Source of the DNA: Apostichopus parvimensis
Taxonomy: Eukaryota; Echinodermata; Holothuroidea; Aspidochirotida; Stichopodidae
DNA length: 27,072 bases
Direction of reading: 5' to 3'
Assembly: GCA_000934455.1 (NCBI GenBank)
Contig: KN886046.1
Location: forward strand, 46,455-73,526
The notes below the pieces were generated by a model. That model was not told where the DNA came from. It did not search any database and saw only the letters and a list, made by a program, of their open reading frames with translations. The position numbers were made by a program, and so were the translations under genes. Numbering within the stretch: position 1 is the first letter of the stretch; every line of letters starts with the position of its first letter. Of this stretch, positions 7,871 through 18,419 are shown piece by piece.

Positions 7871-9158
7871 AGATGTTAAAATTTTTAAATTTTGTACAGA
7901 ATTAGTAGATTCTAGAATGAAACTGTGGGGAAATGGAATATAGTCACGTAATTCTAGAAGCCAAAACAACTTTGATTTATCTGTAGTTTTGATGTGAGAT
8001 AGTGTTAAACTCCAAAGAAATCTTTACATCTGGTTCTGAGGAAAAAAACAGATTAACACAATTAAGTAGTATAAATACCAATCATGTCTTTCAATAGAGT
8101 TTTCAGCATATATGCAATGATCACATCAAAACAATACAAAAGGAATTATGCCTAGCATTATTGATGTAAGTTTAGCAGTCTGATTCCATATATCAAGATA
8201 TTCCATTTTTTCCATTTTTATTCCAATTTATTCCATTTTTTCCATATCAAGTTAGGAGATTTCCATTGTCCTGTGATGATGATATGTATGGGAATGGCAT
8301 TGAGCTCGACAAAACACCACAGCTTATTAATACATATTGGGAAGTATTTTTGTCTCATGCATTTTGACTTAAATTGTCCCTACTTTATATTCCAAGTTCT
8401 CTTTACCTCTCACTTTCAAGGTTTTTCCAAATCCTTATCAACCTTTTACTCGATCTCATATTTCATTAACAGCTTATAGATAAAAAGTCATTAGACACAT
8501 CTAAGAAGACAAATGTATTAAGACTTAGAAAAGATAAAAAAAAGATATCATAAACAGGTCTGAGATATAAACTTGATAGAGGAGGTGTGTATACATCTAC
8601 TCCTAACATTAATTACATTTTGTCATATATGTTAGTCTGTTGCAAACCATCTATCAGTAGACATTATGAAGATAAAGCAGAACCATAATGAATAATGAAA
8701 TTGGGATCGCTTCAACGGATACACACAGGCGTGAAATCTAATATTTCCAGTCCCAGTTAGCATAAACAAGATAATTCACTGATCGATAGAAGATCCTCTC
8801 TGCCCGGAAATGGAAAGTTTGACATGGGAATTGGTTGTGAAGGAGTGAGTCACTGCTCGTAGTTGATGAGGATGAAATTTTTCCTGTCTCTGAAGGTACC
8901 GTTGCAGTATGAAACGCATTTTTGTGAGTTATGAGTTATGTCTTCATAACATTGTAATGTATTTTTTATCTAGCGTATAGAAATGTCGCTGACATATTAC
9001 ATCTGACTCTGAAGGGGTTTAGAATTTCTTATTTATTAAGTTTTCTTTTTATTCCATGAGAAAGTTCTCCTTTATAGTATATAACATAACACAGTTGACA
9101 GAAACATGTCTGCATTGGAATAAGTGGACTGATGTGGTTTATTTCAGAGTTTTTCTAC
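7871..9158. other. AT-rich stretch, only isolated motifs
   Basis: A run of TTCCATTTTT-like repeats lies at 8198-8246. An AP-1-type TGAGTCA lies at 8846-8852. The 8690-8920 part is less AT-rich, but no exon could be defined. Confidence 0.45.
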
Positions 9159-9180
9159 GGGGGGGGGGGGGGGGGGGGGG
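9159..9180 (+). repeat. G22 homopolymer
   Basis: Twenty-two consecutive G, the longest homopolymer in the window. Exact length is prone to sequencing and assembly error. Confidence 0.9.
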
Positions 9181-9298
9181 ATAGGGAAACCTGCAAGAGG
9201 AATACCAACATCATTTATCATGTTGACTTTGGATGATTCCTCTCTCCCATTGGCGTATTGGTGTCATATCTACATATTAAGTCAGTCAATTACTCTAC

Positions 9299-9585
9299 CT
9301 GTTCCAAACTGAATCCAATGATTGCTAGTATCACCAATAAAATTGTAAAACCTATTCTTGGTAATGGCAGTGTGCTAATAACAAGTAAACATAGGTATGA
9401 CAAAACTCCTGTTTCACTAACATTTCGATAATATAATATTCGATTTTTTGTCATTTGAGTCACAGTTGGTATATATGAAGAATAGCCTTTAAAATGTTTG
9501 GCAAAAGCAAACATTCTTTCTGGCAAAGAGCATTTTACGGCAGGCGGACTTTGTTTGCGGAGAAAGTGGTGGGTTAAGAAGCTCA
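9299..9585 (-). CDS. Candidate first exon of an unknown membrane protein
   Basis: From an ATG at 9585 (A at -3), the minus strand is open for about 95 codons to a splice donor, GAACAG then GTAGAG (exon end 9299). The N-terminal half includes MSFLTHHFLRKQSPPAVKCS and is basic. The C-terminal half has two hydrophobic segments, GVLSYLCLLVISTLPLP and IGFTILLVILAIIGFSL, that could span a membrane. The CpG-richer block at 9630-9800 lies just upstream, as expected for a promoter. Without splicing the frame ends two codons later. No family is recognised, codon use is AT-rich like the surroundings, and no second exon was found. Confidence 0.3.
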
Positions 9586-9629
9586 TTTTACACTTGATTG
9601 GATATATGCTGATTATCAAAGGATTGCTA

Positions 9630-9800
9630 TGCCGATGGCCGCCGCGTTACATGATGGCAGTTTAATTTCGTAGCTTTTTTTGTAATTGTCCGTTCTCGAA
9701 ATTTTTTGCCTCACTTAGTGTCATCGGGAGATTTTTTCGTTCCTGGAGGTCTAATATGGGATGGAGATTGACGTGGGAAGATAAACGATGGCTAGAGAGG
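9630..9800. promoter_or_regulatory. CpG-richer block, possible promoter
   Basis: Sequence around GATGGCCGCCGCGTTACATG and on to 9800 carries more CpG than its neighbours and has few homopolymers. It lies upstream of the minus-strand candidate exon ending at 9299. No TATA box or initiator was defined. Confidence 0.25.
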
Positions 9801-10282
9801 AGATTACGATTGCTCACGTACACTAGCTGCTTATAGAAGCCTTTAGAAGTTCTTAAGTATATTGTGTTTACTTGAGGAGGTGTAAATGAAGATGGATTTG
9901 TGTTAAGTGTTTAAGGCATTTTTAAGGATGGATGAGAAGGCCGCTCATTACAATGTACTACCAATTAGGCCAAGACTTTAGGCATATCTCACATAAACCC
10001 TTCATCAGCTGCTGACGTGTGGTCTTTCAGCAATGGAAAGATTTAATATGTATGAAGAAGTCGGACATACTATACCTGACCAAGATTATTAATTATGAAA
10101 TTGTTTGGGAAGTAGAGACCTTGGAAAATGGAGAAATAATTGCAAAGTTGATTAATAACAGTATATTATTTCATGTTTGTTATTAATTATGTAGGTCCTT
10201 GCATTAATTTTTGTTGTTGTGGTAAAGTATCGAAATATCAGTGAATGTTAAACGGTTTGTGGAGAGTATTGTAAAGTGATAA
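9801..10282. other. Spacer, no feature seen
   Basis: AT-rich sequence with no coding frame, repeat or splice pair that I can support. Confidence 0.5.
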
Positions 10283-10339
10283 TCCCCTTCCGCTCCCCTC
10301 TCCTCTCCCTTCCCTTCCCCTTCCCCCTCTCCTCCCCCC
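10283..10339. repeat. C/T homopyrimidine tract
   Basis: CCCCTTCC, CTCCCCTCTCC and CCCTTCCCC units run without purine except one G. It has minus-strand quadruplex and triplex potential. Confidence 0.88.
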
Positions 10340-10648
10340 ACAAAGAAAGTAAATCAGATTCAGATCCTAATGACACTATCACATCACAGATACAATATGA
10401 CAACTTCCAGACACAACCATTAAAGTAGGATATCTACCAAACAGAACAACGTTTTCTTCACTAAGATCACTGTCATATAATTAAGCCAAATTAAGATAAT
10501 TAATTGGGTTTTTGTGTCCCATTCAATGATAACACAAATGGCACACAAGACATAGCTCAGAGTAAATGCTGAATCTGTTTGTAACTTGTAACAGGTTATA
10601 CACAATATGTTCTATAAACAAACATTTCTCAAAGATTAAACTTTACTG

Positions 10649-10743
10649 TAGTATAGGAAACTGGATTATCCATTTTCATATATCCGGATATATATCCGGA
10701 TATCCTCCGGCCCGATATGTCAGTATAGTCCAGGTTCCACTGC
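10649..10743. mobile_element. Short MITE with pogo/Tigger-like inverted ends
   Basis: The right end, read inward on the minus strand, is CAGTGGAACCTGGACTATAC. The left end is GTATAGGAAACTGGATTATC. They align as inverted repeats over about 25 bases with several changes. CAGTGGAACCT...ATTATCC is a known terminus style of pogo/Tigger (Tc1-mariner) elements, which insert at TA. The right flank is rich in TA, but the exact duplication could not be fixed. The centre is a perfect 24-bp palindrome at 10680-10703 built from TATCCGGATA. The element is non-autonomous, about 95 bp, and diverged. Confidence 0.62.
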
Positions 10744-12550
10744 ATCTATATACAGTTAGTGTGTAAATTATCTAGTGGGATATATGTTTTATTTGAAATA
10801 TTCCCCCAAAGGTAGCATAATGAAATCAATAAACTGTTCTACTAATGTATCCCCACATATAGTAATATGTTTATTTGAGTAATGTTTGGGGATTTTTTTT
10901 TTTTTTTTTAATTGATGAAGATTGGAAACATTAATACAGTAAATAAATGTTGAATTTGTCTCCAAGGCATGTCACTGGCCGATGGGGTAGATATATTTTA
11001 GTCTTATCGTTGCCATGAGCCTTTGCTGTAATTATTTTTCTAACTCTTATACCATCTCCTGGGAAAATGGAATGTTTTTCCACATATTGCATTTTAAAGG
11101 AAAGGTACAGAGCCAATACTTTTATTTATATAGTCGAAATACTTTACAAGGGCTTAAAGTCTCCAAAACATTCAGAAAACTATTGTTCTATTTTAGAGAT
11201 ATATCATGATAGGCTGTAACAATCATTTCAGCGGGCTGAAATTTTGACAATGTGTCTAAGTAGTACCACTCACTAACTTGAATGTTCATTACTTTCTTTT
11301 TGTTTATATATGTTCATATTTTTAAGGTGAAAGGCACTCGGCAGTGCTAATGACAACAGGTTAAGGTTTAGTATTCAATATCAAGCTTTTCTTACTTGTA
11401 CACAATTTTTTAACTCTTATCTATTAAGAAAAATATGGTAAATAAACAAAAATACATTAAACTTCCAGACAGGCTGATTCTATATCATATTTAGACTTGT
11501 TCAAGTCTTTACCCTTCTCATTAAATGCATTATATATCTTTAAAGATATTTCTTAGCAGGTTTTGTTCACCACATAGGCCAATGATAGTTGACCATGCTT
11601 CTCTATATATTCTAGCTGCCTAAACTACCAACATGAAAAGCATAGTCTCCTTAGGAAGAGTGTCAAAACTTTGGTTTTCATAGCACTATGGAAACTATAT
11701 ACTGTATGTATATTGTAACACTTTCCTCTCTGCGTAGCGCCGGCCAGCCGATTCATGGCCTAAGACGTAGTATTGTAATTGGCCAGAGAATTAAGATGTA
11801 CACAAAATAAATCCAGAGAGGTGATTGTATTTTAACAGCGATGTATTGAAAAGAGCTCTTCTTACAGTAAGGTTAAGTGTCTTGTACTGGATATGTGGTA
11901 CAAACTTGAGGCTACGTGGCCCTGTAGCCTACCATCAAGAGTGTTTCCTCCAACAGCAACCAGAGTAGACTGTTCTGTCCCTCCAAGGTAATGCATTTTA
12001 TATAAATCTGTTAACAATATGTGGAAATATCACATGTATACAAATGATGGCCGTTACCCTACAACTTAGCTTAAGACATAATACACAAATACTATAGTGC
12101 ATTTCTACCATCCCTAAACAATTGTACTCCTTTACAGAGATGAATGTGATCACATGAGTATCCCTAGAAAATATCACATGTGTTACATCACAATCCCAGG
12201 ATAATCCTGATACCACATTGCCGATCCATAGGAGCAGCCCCAAAAGCCATAATCTGCCAACAATTACAACTGGTTTACTTAATGCCAGGAGAGATAACCC
12301 CTATATAATTCCAAGGGGATTTAAACTAACACAATGGTTCCACACAGTCCACACAGAACTCCCATTGCATCACAACTTTACAGTAACACTATCATAAATT
12401 CTGCCAGACCATTAAGTGTATATTTGCTAACACATGATATATGCGATATAATGATAATTGGTGTTACTTTGATTTCATCATAAAATTAAAATTCTCATTT
12501 AAATTGGAATGTATAAAGATCACAAACTGCCCATACTGTATGGTAGTTAA
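10744..12550. other. AT-rich stretch with no supported gene
   Basis: Short open frames occur on both strands, but none has a motif, balanced composition or good splice sites. A T-run lies near 10893-10909. A slightly CpG-richer patch lies at 11735-11770. Confidence 0.5.
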
Positions 12551-12603
12551 CCCCCTCTCCCCTCCCCTTCCCCTTCCCCATCCCCCTCCCCCTCCCCCAT
12601 CCC
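12551..12603. repeat. C-rich tract with minus-strand quadruplex potential
   Basis: Nine runs of three to five C are separated by T, TT, TCT or AT on the plus strand. The G-rich complement meets the G3+N1-7 pattern several times over. Pro-rich or Gly-rich open frames here come from the tract. Confidence 0.88.
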
Positions 12604-13228
12604 TTATATCTGAATTGTTATGAAAAGCAAATAAGTTAAATGAAAGACAAAACAAGACATCTCAAAATTGTTCCAAAACAGGTTCACTTTAGGCAGCAAG
12701 TTTCTTTAATCTTGGAAAATTTGAGCACCCCAAAGATACCATATGATGTCATTGACTCAGATGGGTATAAACTATAAAGTAATCTAATGAGAGAAAGCTG
12801 CAAACAAAAAAAGAGTAAACTTTATCCCAAAGGGATATCATTAAACAGCAATTTATTTGTGGCTAGACATTTCCCTCATAAAAACCAACGGAAATTGGAC
12901 TCTGGTATTTTTAATATCTGAGAGTCAATAAATATTCAAGCGAATGGAGGCGGTACATGTGGTATATTATATGCAAGCATGTTGTATCTTTGTAATCAAG
13001 CCCTATAGTATTTATTATTCTTTTTTAATGATAAAATGATAAAAGGACAGTATTGTTTCTTCCTCTGTGATTATCATTGGTAAATTAAATATGCATATTC
13101 ATATTTTATTCTTATGATCTATTATGATCTACATTTATTGGTCAGACTAAACAGCCAATATTGCCAAACTTGAATGATCCTGAATGTATCAACATTATAA
13201 ATTACTCAAAGGTGTATCATTCATGTAG
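12604..13228. other. AT-rich spacer, no feature seen
   Basis: No gene, repeat family or splice pair that I can support. Confidence 0.5.
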
Positions 13229-13240
13229 GCCGCCATGTTG
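13229..13240 (-). promoter_or_regulatory. YY1-type motif
   Basis: GCCGCCATGTTG is the reverse complement of CAACATGGCGGC, close to the YY1 consensus AAGATGGCGGC, and stands out in AT-rich sequence. It is a single motif match, so function is a guess. No exon was found next to it. Confidence 0.28.
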
Positions 13241-13568
13241 CCTCTTCTTCCCCTGTAAGCCCTTTTGACTCAATATTACTCATTCACTGCCTGTGAATAT
13301 AATAACCAATAATCCTACATGTGCTGCATGTCATTTCCAAAGATAATCTTTGTTTCTACCTGCTTTCAGTTACAGCATTATTTCATTGTAAAAGTATACA
13401 TTGACAGCTTCTCAAAATTGCAACATATATTTATTCAATGGTACAAGCCAATGTGATATAATTAAAATTACCTGTTAAATGAGCAAACATTTTGAAATAA
13501 TTAAAATGCAGGGTATACAAAGTGATATAAGATGATTTCTTTGAGTTTGTCAGTTTGCAAACTCCCGA

Positions 13569-13620
13569 TTATCGATTTATCGATCCAATATGTGCATCGC
13601 AATTATTTCAATTATCGATT
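13569..13620. repeat. ATCGAT-rich cluster, possible transposon scrap
   Basis: ATTATCGAT, TTATCGATCC, GCATCGCAATTATTT and AATTATCGATTAAA follow each other within about 50 bases. Such runs of ATCGAT and ATCGCAATTAT resemble the ends of some animal DNA transposons. The family is not identified. Confidence 0.3.
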
Positions 13621-13821
13621 AAATGTCCTTTCCTGTTTTGATGGATTTATTGAAATTGATTGAAAGTGATGATGTCACTAATATTGTAAGTATTTCTACC
13701 AACTGGTAACCATTATCTCATCAAATCTCCAACTATGATGACATCCTTCCCAAATCAGATTCCATATCAATTGTCTGTCCTAATCAGTGGTGTCACCCAC
13801 TCCTTGTAGATATCCTTTAAC

Positions 13822-13897
13822 CTCATCTCTAGACACCCTCAAAATCTCATCTCTAGACACCCTCAAAATCTCATCTCTGCAAGAACACCCTCAAAAT
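13822..13897. repeat. Three-copy tandem repeat, 24-bp unit
   Basis: Units 13822-13845 and 13846-13869 are identical (CTCATCTCTAG then ACACCCTCAAAAT). The third, 13870-13897, carries a four-base insertion (GCAAG replaces G in part). The identity suggests recent duplication. Confidence 0.93.
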
Positions 13898-14347
13898 TGC
13901 CTCTTCCTGCACTTTCTGTCTGTTGCTATTGAAACATCATCTGTAATTTCAAACTCCCAGGTGTGACGGGAGGAGAAACCACAATAAATGCCATGTGTTC
14001 CTGTTAAATTATAGTTGAAATTACCAAAGGAGAGTTTTTTTGTTTTTATCTCCCTACTAATTATATGGTACTCATGCCCCCTGTATACCACAGCGGATTC
14101 GTAATTGAAATTAAACCTTAAGGCATTTCTCAAGTGAAATGTACTTCCTAGAGGCCCTTTTGATCTTTTGATTATAGCTGCAGTGTTATGTATTATCAGG
14201 GGTTGATACTTATATCAGACAGATCTACGACAATTTATCTCTTAATCTCATTCAAGTTTAATTCCTTCAATTTGAGTATAAATTATCTGAACCAACATTA
14301 TTAAATGTTTTGATCCCTTATTAAATTGATCACTCCTGTGTCTTCTA
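13898..14347. other. Spacer, no supported gene
   Basis: The minus-strand open frame at 13891-14133 begins inside the tandem repeat and has no recognised motif. Nothing else is seen. Confidence 0.45.
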
Positions 14348-14491
14348 ACTGTCAAAATGGAAATCAAAAATAAACCAAAACTGTTAGCAAACTGCTTATC
14401 CACTAAAGAGCCTGTGTAAGAGAATGTGTAAGAGGGCCTGACGTTTCAATCCTAGCAGGATCTTCTTCAGAGGCTGACTGTCAAAATGGAA
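14348..14491 (-). mobile_element. 5'-truncated retroelement insertion with 15-bp target-site duplication
   Basis: ACTGTCAAAATGGAA occurs identically at 14348-14362 and 14477-14491, flanking a 114-bp insert. On the minus strand the insert reads as the end of a protein, SEEDPARIETSG then PLTHSLTQAL, followed by a TAG at 14405-14403 and about 40 bp of 3' untranslated sequence. CTGAAGAAGATCCTGCTAGG followed by ATTGAAACGTC is a phrase I associate with the C-terminal end of widespread non-LTR or Penelope-like elements in marine invertebrates. Severe 5' truncation with a duplication of this length fits target-primed reverse transcription. No poly(A) tail is present. Confidence 0.75.
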
Positions 14492-14939
14492 GACGGCAAC
14501 ATGCATTCATATACCACCTTCGTGAACAAGTTTTCAATTTCAGGAAAACAGGGTTACACAGCTGATTGCAAATTAGTACAAACCCATTCTATAGAGCACT
14601 TCTAACCTGATGTACATATTTTTCACCCCCAAACTTACCGACCAGTGCGAAGTTGCTATATGTACGGAAAAAGGTGACCAGCATAGTGAATTAATGAAAA
14701 TCATCTTCACCTAAGAGGTTATTCACTAATTCTGTCCAATAGATATATGTATATTTACAATGGGTCGTACTATTTGGTTGACCATGACAGCAAATTTGAA
14801 ATATGTCCGAAAAAAAGTTCAATATGTTCACTGTAGGAGGGATATGTAGGTTTGTTCAAGAGAAGGTCAGTGTTGGGCCAGTAAAACTCCTCTTCTGTTG
14901 GAGATCATATAGGCCTAGCACTATTCTTGTTTATTTCAG
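14492..14939. other. Spacer ending in a strong splice acceptor
   Basis: AT-rich with no repeat recognised. The last 20 bases form the polypyrimidine tract and CAG of the acceptor described for the next feature. Confidence 0.45.
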
Positions 14940-15049
14940 CATCTCCAAAGTTATGGAGGACAGAACCAGTCAGTTTACTTCGCTCCTTGCTTACCTGTTT
15001 CCCCACAACCTTTGCACCTTCGTTCTACCGCACTGCCTAGAATGTCCTG
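14940..15049 (+). other. Candidate 110-bp exon
   Basis: CTATTCTTGTTTATTTCAG (ending 14939) is a very good acceptor and CCTG then GTAAGC at 15050 is a good donor. Two frames are open throughout: one reads ISKVMEDRTSQFTSLLAYLF then PHNLCTFVLPHCLECP, the other HLQSYGGQNQSVYFAPCLPV then SPQPLHLRSTALPRMS. Neither is recognised. GC content is clearly above the flanks. On the minus strand GAAACAG then GTAAGC is also a strong donor inside the same block (CTTACCTGTTTC at about 14991), so the transcribed strand is open to doubt. It could be coding, untranslated or a non-coding RNA exon. Confidence 0.4.
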
Positions 15050-16082
15050 GTAAGCTTTATAACACTGTGCGCCCTCTATGACCGACCCCTCCCATTTGGA
15101 TTCCGTTTGGATCCTCTTAAGTTACAACGTAATCTGGCATAAAGTAATTCAGTCATCCACCGGACAAACTCCAAAGCTGATTTAGGTTGTCGGAAAAGAC
15201 ATTTGGTCATCTCAGATGACCGGAAGACAGTTAAAAATTTGTCCTGAAAAGAGTTTTGAAGGCCTAGAGTATATAGTCAATATTATTATTTTGAAATCTA
15301 ATCAACTGTTGGGAGCACTAAAATGCCACCCCATAGGTTGAATGTGCTGATAATATATATTTATTGAGAATTGCTGCTTTAATTACAATTGACTAAACGT
15401 ACCCACTGAATGGTCTGAGAATAAATCTAGCTTCCTTACTTTAATTTCCATGTCTTGTTCTTCATACAGTAAACTTCAGTACACCATATCACATAATTTT
15501 ATTATAAGTTTAACTTTGTTGCATAAAATTGATGGTTTCATCCCCATGTAAATGATAAACCATAAATGTGTCATCAACCTTAAATTGTGGTATATGAAAT
15601 ATATAAAAAAGTACAAAGATGAAATAATTTCTCCTATCACTACCCACGACTTACTGATGAAAAATATGATGTAGACTACAGCCAAGTCCAAAAGCCACAA
15701 AAATAGGTGTAATCATCTGGTTCCAGTTTAGTGTCTTTTCTTGAAAATTGAAACCCCCTTATGGACCCTTGTGAGTAGGCAGTACCACCCAAAATGAGAT
15801 GATGATACAACCAAAATTATTCCAATGTTTTTCATCCATTTATTTCCTTCTCTCCAGTAGCTGTCCTTGGGAACTTATGAAAATACAATTTGTAACTTAC
15901 TCAGGTTAGAAATTTTCTCAATTTTAGATGTGACATGGTAACTGCACAAAAATGTTCAACATGTTGAAGACATAATTTGAAAATTAATACCTGAGAAATT
16001 TAAAAAAATAAAGTCAAAATAAAACTGGATAATAACTCTTGACCTATATCTGATCATTTCGAAAATTAAGGTCAGAAAAACG
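15050..16082. other. Spacer, one hairpin, no supported gene
   Basis: GGTCATCT-C-AGATGACC near 15208-15224 forms an 8-bp hairpin with a single-base centre and sits beside an ACCGGAAG ETS-type motif. The remainder is AT-rich with no supported exon. Confidence 0.45.
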
Positions 16083-16163
16083 TGGAAAGAGAGTGAAAGA
16101 GGAAAGAGGAGGGGCGAGGAAATGAGAGAGGAGGGGAGGGGAAGGGGTGGGGGGAGGACTGAG
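16083..16163 (+). repeat. G/A homopurine tract
   Basis: GAGGAGGGGCGAGG-type sequence continues to GGGGTGGGGGGAGG. The minus-strand Ser/Pro/Leu-rich open frames (15956-16394) come from this tract. Confidence 0.85.
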
Positions 16164-16418
16164 TATAGGCGTATACATATAAATATTTTGAGATAAGTAA
16201 AATTGTTCACATGTAGTAGTTAGAGGGCCACACATAATGTTTGGATCTTGACAGTCAAAGAGGAACTGAAATGAGAACAGACTGAGGACACATTTAAAAT
16301 AACGGATGGACAGACAGAATGAATTGGACCGTGAGTAAATTTGGACAGAACAGATGAAAAGAAAGAGGGAATTAAAAAGAGCTATGGAAATCAACTATGC
16401 AGAGGGATGTAACAGTTT

Positions 16419-16610
16419 GGATGGGGGGGGGGGGGGGGTGGGTGGTGGCAGGTTGATGAGTGTAAATGAGGTGAGTAAGGGAGAAATAATATAATTGGCG
16501 ATAGGGGAGATATCATGTGAGTATGGATGGACATAATGTGTAATGAAGATAGGAGCTGATAGAGGATGGAGAATAGAGTGAGGGGAAAAGATGGGGGGGA
16601 AGGGGGGTTT
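16419..16610 (+). repeat. G16 run and following G-rich DNA
   Basis: G16 at 16423-16438 is followed by TGGGTGGTGGCAGG, then sparser G/A-rich sequence and GGGGGGAAGGGGGG near 16593-16607. It is quadruplex-capable. The open frame on the minus strand (Pro-rich) is an artefact of the tract. Confidence 0.82.
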
Positions 16611-17313
16611 AGTCACGCCTTTCTTAGATGTTGCGACCATAAGGTTGAATGATGCGGAGGCTTTGTACCCATGCAAGTCCAAGAAACCTATTCAGGAGGA
16701 ATATATTTCATTCAGTTCATGTCTATATGTAACAGAGCTCATACTTAAAACAGAATTCATCCATTAAGAATTCTAGTCAAATCTATATATGCACTCTCAA
16801 ATATTTGCAATTTAGATTCTAAAATATTTTGTCAAAATATCTTTGAAGTAAACAAGCATGAAATGCATCCAGAATACAAAATGACCAAAAATAAAGGAGA
16901 CTAAACAAGTAGATATAATATTTCATTTTTAGGAGGTTGAAAATCAGCAAATATGTGTCATAAAGTTTAACAGAGAGAATTTTAAAACCAGCTTTTACAA
17001 GTATCCTACAGTATGCATGAATAGTAAACCATCATATGATATGCTCTTGTACAGTAACATCAGATTCAGTACCGAGCAAAGTCATTGCTGATAAATTATT
17101 GATACTTGGCAAAGACTCCAGGTTTAAATTATTTTGTTCTTTAAAATATGACTGTTTTGAATATTTGTGACACGTAACATCCGAAGAAGCAAAATTTCTG
17201 CTACTGTGGAAAACTACAACTGCAGAATGTGATCAATATTTCATAGAATATATCTGGTTATTTATGTGTTATAAATAACTTATCAGATCTATTAAAATTG
17301 AGGTTCTAATTTT
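16611..17313. other. AT-rich spacer, no feature seen
   Basis: No gene, repeat or splice pair that I can support. Confidence 0.5.
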
Positions 17314-17562
17314 AGAGAAAGGGAGGGGTTTAAGAGGGGGTTGGAATGTGGAAGGTCTTATAAAAGGGGGGTCGTGGGCTGAAGAGGGGGCAGGGACTAA
17401 AAGAGCGAGAAGGCAGAAGAGAGGGGGTGTTAAGGGAAGAGGAAGGAAGCCAAGGGATGTTGAAATATGGAATGAAGAGAGTAGGGAGGAAGGGAAGGAA
17501 AGGAAAGGAAAAGAAAGGGGGGAGAGGGGAGAAGAGTTGAAGGCCGTGAAGGAAGAATTAAA
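17314..17562 (+). repeat. Long imperfect G/A tract
   Basis: About 250 bp of GAGGGGG, GGAAGG and AAAGGAAAGG sequence with few pyrimidines. The plus-strand Arg/Glu/Lys/Gly-rich open frame (17348-17599) is simply this tract in translation. Confidence 0.88.
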
Positions 17563-18239
17563 GAATGCAATTATCCTGAATTGGATAATTTGTCAGTAAA
17601 TTTTGGCACTTTGTACATAGGACTTTTGCTGCTCCAATACATGCAGTCTACTTCAAAGTGAATTTCTTGATTTAATTCACTGGATCCTCTCAACTCTACA
17701 TATATGTGTACTATCAGGCAATCTTTTATGATCAGGCAATCTATTATATAAAAGTCAGACTTTCAATAAATACAAAGTAGTTCATGTAAACACTCGTTAT
17801 TATTAAATTATAGATTTTTTACTATCACTTTATTATATCATTGCCAAATGTATTCAATCTGTTTTTTCCCCACTTTATTTTCACTATCAAGAATCAGTAT
17901 TGTAACACTGACTCTGCATGTATTCTCAGCTAAGGTAAAACTACTTCAAGCTCTGACAAATAGCAAATATCACACCCCTGAAGAAAATTTATTCCAAGTC
18001 ACAGTTTTCTACTGATTGAAGTTAGCAATCACTCTCATTAATTTAAACTTCAAAATGCTGCAGAGCTATTAAGGTTTATACACTACAGGATATGTTTTTA
18101 GCCTTTTTGGAAAAACAAAGTAAAATTCAAATATAAATGGAACTTCATATTGAAGTTTTGGAGATGAGTAAGAGGAACCCATGAGAATTACAGTTCTGGC
18201 ATTGGCACTTACTATATGCTAAGTCTATATACTAAGGTT
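17563..18239. other. AT-rich spacer, no feature seen
   Basis: A short repeated phrase ATCAGGCAATCT/ATCAGGCAATCT appears at about 17715-17742. Nothing else is supported. Confidence 0.5.
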
Positions 18240-18302
18240 GGGGAATATGGGAAGGGGAGTTAATTTGGCCTTAGCCAAACTCCCCCTCCCCCACCCCCCC
18301 TG
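18240..18302. repeat. Bulged hairpin next to a C-rich tract
   Basis: GGGGAGTT at 18254-18261 and TGGC at 18266-18269 pair with GCCA (18274-18277) and AACTCCCC (18278-18285), with an AATT bulge and a CTTA loop. CCCTCCCCCACCCCCCC follows directly. A G-rich left flank mirrors the C-rich right flank, like a small inverted-repeat element. Confidence 0.5.
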
Positions 18303-18419
18303 TTATAATGAATAGGATCTGGAATCAACTCAATATTACAGTCCACAGTACAGTTCCATAGGCTAATGTTCTACAATAAGGGATCCCTTTTGAGAGAGGA
18401 TAAGTGATTTAAAAATACT

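Noticed and set aside
7709..7969. Minus-strand Ser/Pro/Leu-rich open frame
   Set aside because: It is the translation of a long G/A tract.
12441..12655. Pro-rich (plus) and Gly-rich (minus) open frames
   Set aside because: Both come from the C-rich tract at 12551-12603.
13822..13897. CRISPR-like array
   Set aside because: Direct repeats are adjacent with no spacers and the genome is eukaryotic; it is a simple tandem duplication.
15956..16682. Three Ser/Pro-rich minus-strand open frames
   Set aside because: They cover G/A-rich and G-run DNA and have low-complexity composition.
17348..17599. Arg/Glu/Lys/Gly-rich plus-strand open frame
   Set aside because: It is a homopurine tract in translation, with no folded-domain features.
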